Shown piece by piece: positions 61,892-64,000 of a stretch of 64,000 nt of DNA; the stretch's first letter is position 1, and every line of letters starts with the position of its first letter. The translations under genes were made by a program, and so were the position numbers. This DNA comes from Colwellia sp. M166 (GTDB lineage Bacteria; Pseudomonadota; Gammaproteobacteria; Enterobacterales; Alteromonadaceae): positions 1,550,001 through 1,614,000 of the forward strand of contig NZ_CP040755.1 of NCBI RefSeq assembly GCF_024585285.1, written 5' to 3'. The notes below the pieces were generated by a model. That model saw only the letters and a list, made by a program, of their open reading frames with translations, was not told where the DNA came from and ran no database searches.

Positions 61892-61980
61892 GCTTTCCTC
61901 TGGCTTAACTTCAATTATAGATATTATTTTTTATTATACTTTCACTTGTTATTGTTCGTCGATGTTTTTAGACTTCGCAA

Positions 61981-62523
61981 ATGAAATTTAAAGACGCACT
62001 TAATGCGGAAGAAAAAAAGTTATTTAAAGATGCCATAGGTAAGATAAAACCTATGGTGCAGGACAGAGTACACCCGGTAAAAAGAACCGGCAAGCAGAAA
62101 ACCGCTTTAACGAAACAAAAAGATAAAAAAGCCCTAGCTGAGTTTCATTTTTCCGACGAATTTGAACCTGACCTAAATAATCACGGACCGGTCAAATATG
62201 TCCGTGATGGTGTCGATAGTTTTGAAGCGAAAAATTTACGCCGAGGACGATATGCCCCCGATTTAATTTTAGACTTACACGGACTTGATCAACAGCAATC
62301 AAAACGCGAAATAGCGGCACTACTGGCTGCTTGTGAAAAAGAGCATGCCCAATGTGTTTGTATTGTTCATGGTTTAGGCGGGCGAGTATTAAAAAATAAA
62401 GTACCACACTGGCTAGTACAGCACCCGGATGTTATGGCATTTCATCAAGCACCATTAGAATGGGGTGGCAATGGCGCCTTACTGGTTTTAGTGGAATTAA
62501 AAGATAAGTTTATTCGAGATTAA
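61981..62523 (+). CDS. smrB: Ribosome rescue endonuclease SmrB
   Basis: Smr-domain nuclease that cuts mRNA between collided ribosomes; 180 residues. A basic N-terminal extension precedes the Smr domain (about 90-175) with DLHGLDQQQSKREIAALL and the HGLGGRVLKNKVPHWL motif. It is divergent from prmB, as in E. coli, and its 3' end overlaps sixA on the other strand. Confidence 0.95.
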   Translation: MKFKDALNAEEKKLFKDAIGKIKPMVQDRVHPVKRTGKQKTALTKQKDKKALAEFHFSDEFEPDLNNHGPVKYVRDGVDSFEAKNLRRGRYAPDLILDLHGLDQQQSKREIAALLAACEKEHAQCVCIVHGLGGRVLKNKVPHWLVQHPDVMAFHQAPLEWGGNGALLVLVELKDKFIRD

Positions 62524-62992
62524 TATCATTAGGCGACACTAAAGTGACAAGTTCACCTTGCATCCGCTCGGTATCGTAGTCAATTTGTGCTACAGAGGCG
62601 GTTTGAAATATCGGCATAGCGTTATCACTGGTTAACTCAGCAACTAAATAACTGACTAAAGGCATATGCGAAACCAGTAACACTTTTTGATATTGCTTAT
62701 CACTACAAATAGCATCAAGATAATCATGTACATCTTTAGGATTATCTTCAGGCGTTATAAAGTTTACTGTTTCTTTGTAAGCCACATTACCAAGCGCAGT
62801 AAGCACAGCATCAGCTGTCTGCTGCGCTCGTAAATAAGGGCTGATAAAAATAGCATCAATTGTAGCGGCGTTTTTTAATAACCACTGGCCGATCATGCTA
62901 GCTTCAGTGACACCGTTGGCGGTTAACGGTCTGAGTGCATCAGTTGGAGCAACCATATCGGCTTGGCCATGACGCATAATAAAAATTTGCAT
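62510..62992 (-). CDS. sixA: Phosphohistidine phosphatase SixA
   Basis: A 160-residue member of the histidine-phosphatase superfamily; in E. coli it removes phosphate from ArcB and the nitrogen phosphotransferase NPr. The catalytic motif is MRHGQAD (His8), and ISPYLRAQQTA follows. The start is ATG 62992, with AAGG five bases upstream; a GTG at 62998 is less likely. The last 14 bases overlap the end of smrB. Confidence 0.93.
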   Translation of the reverse strand: MQIFIMRHGQADMVAPTDALRPLTANGVTEASMIGQWLLKNAATIDAIFISPYLRAQQTADAVLTALGNVAYKETVNFITPEDNPKDVHDYLDAICSDKQYQKVLLVSHMPLVSYLVAELTSDNAMPIFQTASVAQIDYDTERMQGELVTLVSPNDINLE

Positions 62993-62998
62993 AAACAC

Positions 62999-63287
62999 CT
63001 TAATTATATCAAATAAAATAATGCTTTTAGCTCTTAGCGAATAACATTAATTTATTAAGTAGTACAACACGCTTTAGCGACATAGCCAAACCACACGATA
63101 GGATTTTATGCCATTTAGCTATAAAATTAAAAATTGCGGCTATAGTAAAGGAATTGTTTATCTTTTATAACAGCTGTTTAGAATAAAATAGACTCATGTT
63201 ATTCCTTAAAGTAATTTAATAGCATAATAAAAATAACACTTAGACCATAGCTAGGCCTTGCTATAGCTAGATTCTGCGAGAGAAAAA
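62999..63287. other. Divergent upstream region of sixA and the M16 peptidase
   Basis: About 290 AT-rich bases. GAGAG lies shortly before the GTG start at 63288. I see no clear promoter or repeat. Confidence 0.35.
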
Positions 63288-64000
63288 GTGAAAAAAAGCC
63301 CTAATGACACCAAGCAATATAAAACCATAACATTAGCCAATGGCTTAAGAGTATTATTAGTGCACAATGCGGAATCTAATAAATCTGCTGCAGCACTAGC
63401 AGTCAACGTTGGTCATTTCGATGATCCTAATCACCGACAAGGACTGGCTCATTTTTTAGAGCATATGCTATTTCTTGGCACCAAAAATTTTCCAGATGGC
63501 AGCGAATATCAAAAATTTATTAATGAACATGGTGGTAGTAATAATGCTTGGACCGCAACCGAACATACTTGCTTCTTCTTTGATATTGGATACCAACATT
63601 TTGGCTTAGCCATAGAGCGTTTTGGCGAGTTTTTTACTGCGCCATTGCTTTCAGAAGAGTTTGTTAACAAAGAGCGTAAAAACATTGATGCTGAGTTTAA
63701 ACTCAAGCTTAAAGATGATATTCGACGTCTTTATGATGTCCATAAAGAAACCATTAACCAAGCCCACCCTTTTGCTAAGTTTTCTGTCGGTAGCAGTGAA
63801 ACGCTAGCGGATAAAACCGGTTATAATTTGCGTGATGAGGTATGCAATTTTTTTCAAAATAACTACCAAGCTCATTTTATGACTTTAGTTTTAGAGGGAC
63901 CACAGACCATCGCTAAATTAGAGGCTTTAGCAAACAACCACTTCTCTAAAATAAAATCAGACGGAGTGGCTAAAACAACCATTAGCCAACCACTTTATCG
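63288..64000 (+). CDS. M16 insulinase-type zinc peptidase, N-terminal part (runs off window)
   Basis: I translated this open frame by hand; it is open from GTG 63288 to the window end (237 codons). LANGLRVLLVHNAES starts the M16 fold. The inverted zinc site is HFLEH (residues 55-59), followed by MLFLGTKNFPDGSEY. The further Glu of the zinc site is expected near residue 132 (the EERKNIDAEFKLK helix). It resembles protease III (pitrilysin, ptrA) and related large M16 enzymes, but the C-terminal parts needed to tell them apart lie outside. Confidence 0.88.
   Translation, partial: MKKSPNDTKQYKTITLANGLRVLLVHNAESNKSAAALAVNVGHFDDPNHRQGLAHFLEHMLFLGTKNFPDGSEYQKFINEHGGSNNAWTATEHTCFFFDIGYQHFGLAIERFGEFFTAPLLSEEFVNKERKNIDAEFKLKLKDDIRRLYDVHKETINQAHPFAKFSVGSSETLADKTGYNLRDEVCNFFQNNYQAHFMTLVLEGPQTIAKLEALANNHFSKIKSDGVAKTTISQPLY

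Overview
The window reads as a chromosomal segment of a marine gammaproteobacterium of the Alteromonadales, most likely Colwelliaceae (Colwellia/Thalassotalea-like). The basis is the AT-rich, low-GC coding style, the gene content and gene order (trmJ-cysE-iscRSUA-hscBA-fdx; ybeL-leuS-lptE-holA-nadD-rsfS-rlmH-mrdAB-rlpA-dacA-ybeD-lipBA) and the protein sequences. This is an inference from recognised families, not a database match.

Positions 1-8431 are accessory DNA. They hold the N-terminal part of a Rad50/SMC-like ATPase (cut by the window edge) and a minus-strand operon with an RHS/YD-repeat protein split over two genes, each half with its own signal peptide. A small lipoprotein is translationally coupled to the second half. 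A serine recombinase missing its C-terminus follows. The RHS C-terminal tail plus lipoprotein looks like a toxin/immunity pair, but neither function is shown by sequence alone.

Positions 8595-17118 are core: the ISC iron-sulphur cluster operon (iscR-iscS-iscU-iscA-hscB-hscA-fdx, without iscX), with a clear promoter and overlapping IscR-like operators, preceded by cysE and trmJ, and the divergent suhB. Positions 17279-19350 are a repeat-rich island around a REP-associated (RAYT/Y1-type) transposase: its 5' end is duplicated, its 3' flank is tandemly duplicated, and inverted REP-like arms lie on both sides. Next come a small membrane protein, a LysE-type exporter with two matching palindromes upstream, hppD (tyrosine degradation) with a TyrR-box-like site, the cold-shock RNA helicase deaD with a long leader, and a beta-solenoid-like lipoprotein with 18-residue repeats.

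Positions 25588-40825 carry a complete respiratory complex I operon, nuoA-B-CD-E-F-G-H-I-J-K-L-M-N, with nuoC and nuoD fused and most genes overlapping or nearly touching. A Lon-related protease (lonH/ycbZ type) and the ybeL zinc-ribbon protein follow.

Positions 44701-58407 hold the conserved leuS...lipA block on the plus strand: leucyl-tRNA synthesis, LPS transport (LptE), DNA polymerase III delta, NAD synthesis, ribosome factors, the elongasome pair PBP2/RodA, RlpA, PBP5 and the lipoylation genes. Positions 58616-64000 hold an HcaT-like MFS transporter, aroC and prmB (minus), smrB (plus), sixA (minus, 3' end overlapping smrB) and the start of an M16 insulinase-type peptidase that runs off the window. 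No rRNA, tRNA or CRISPR array was seen.
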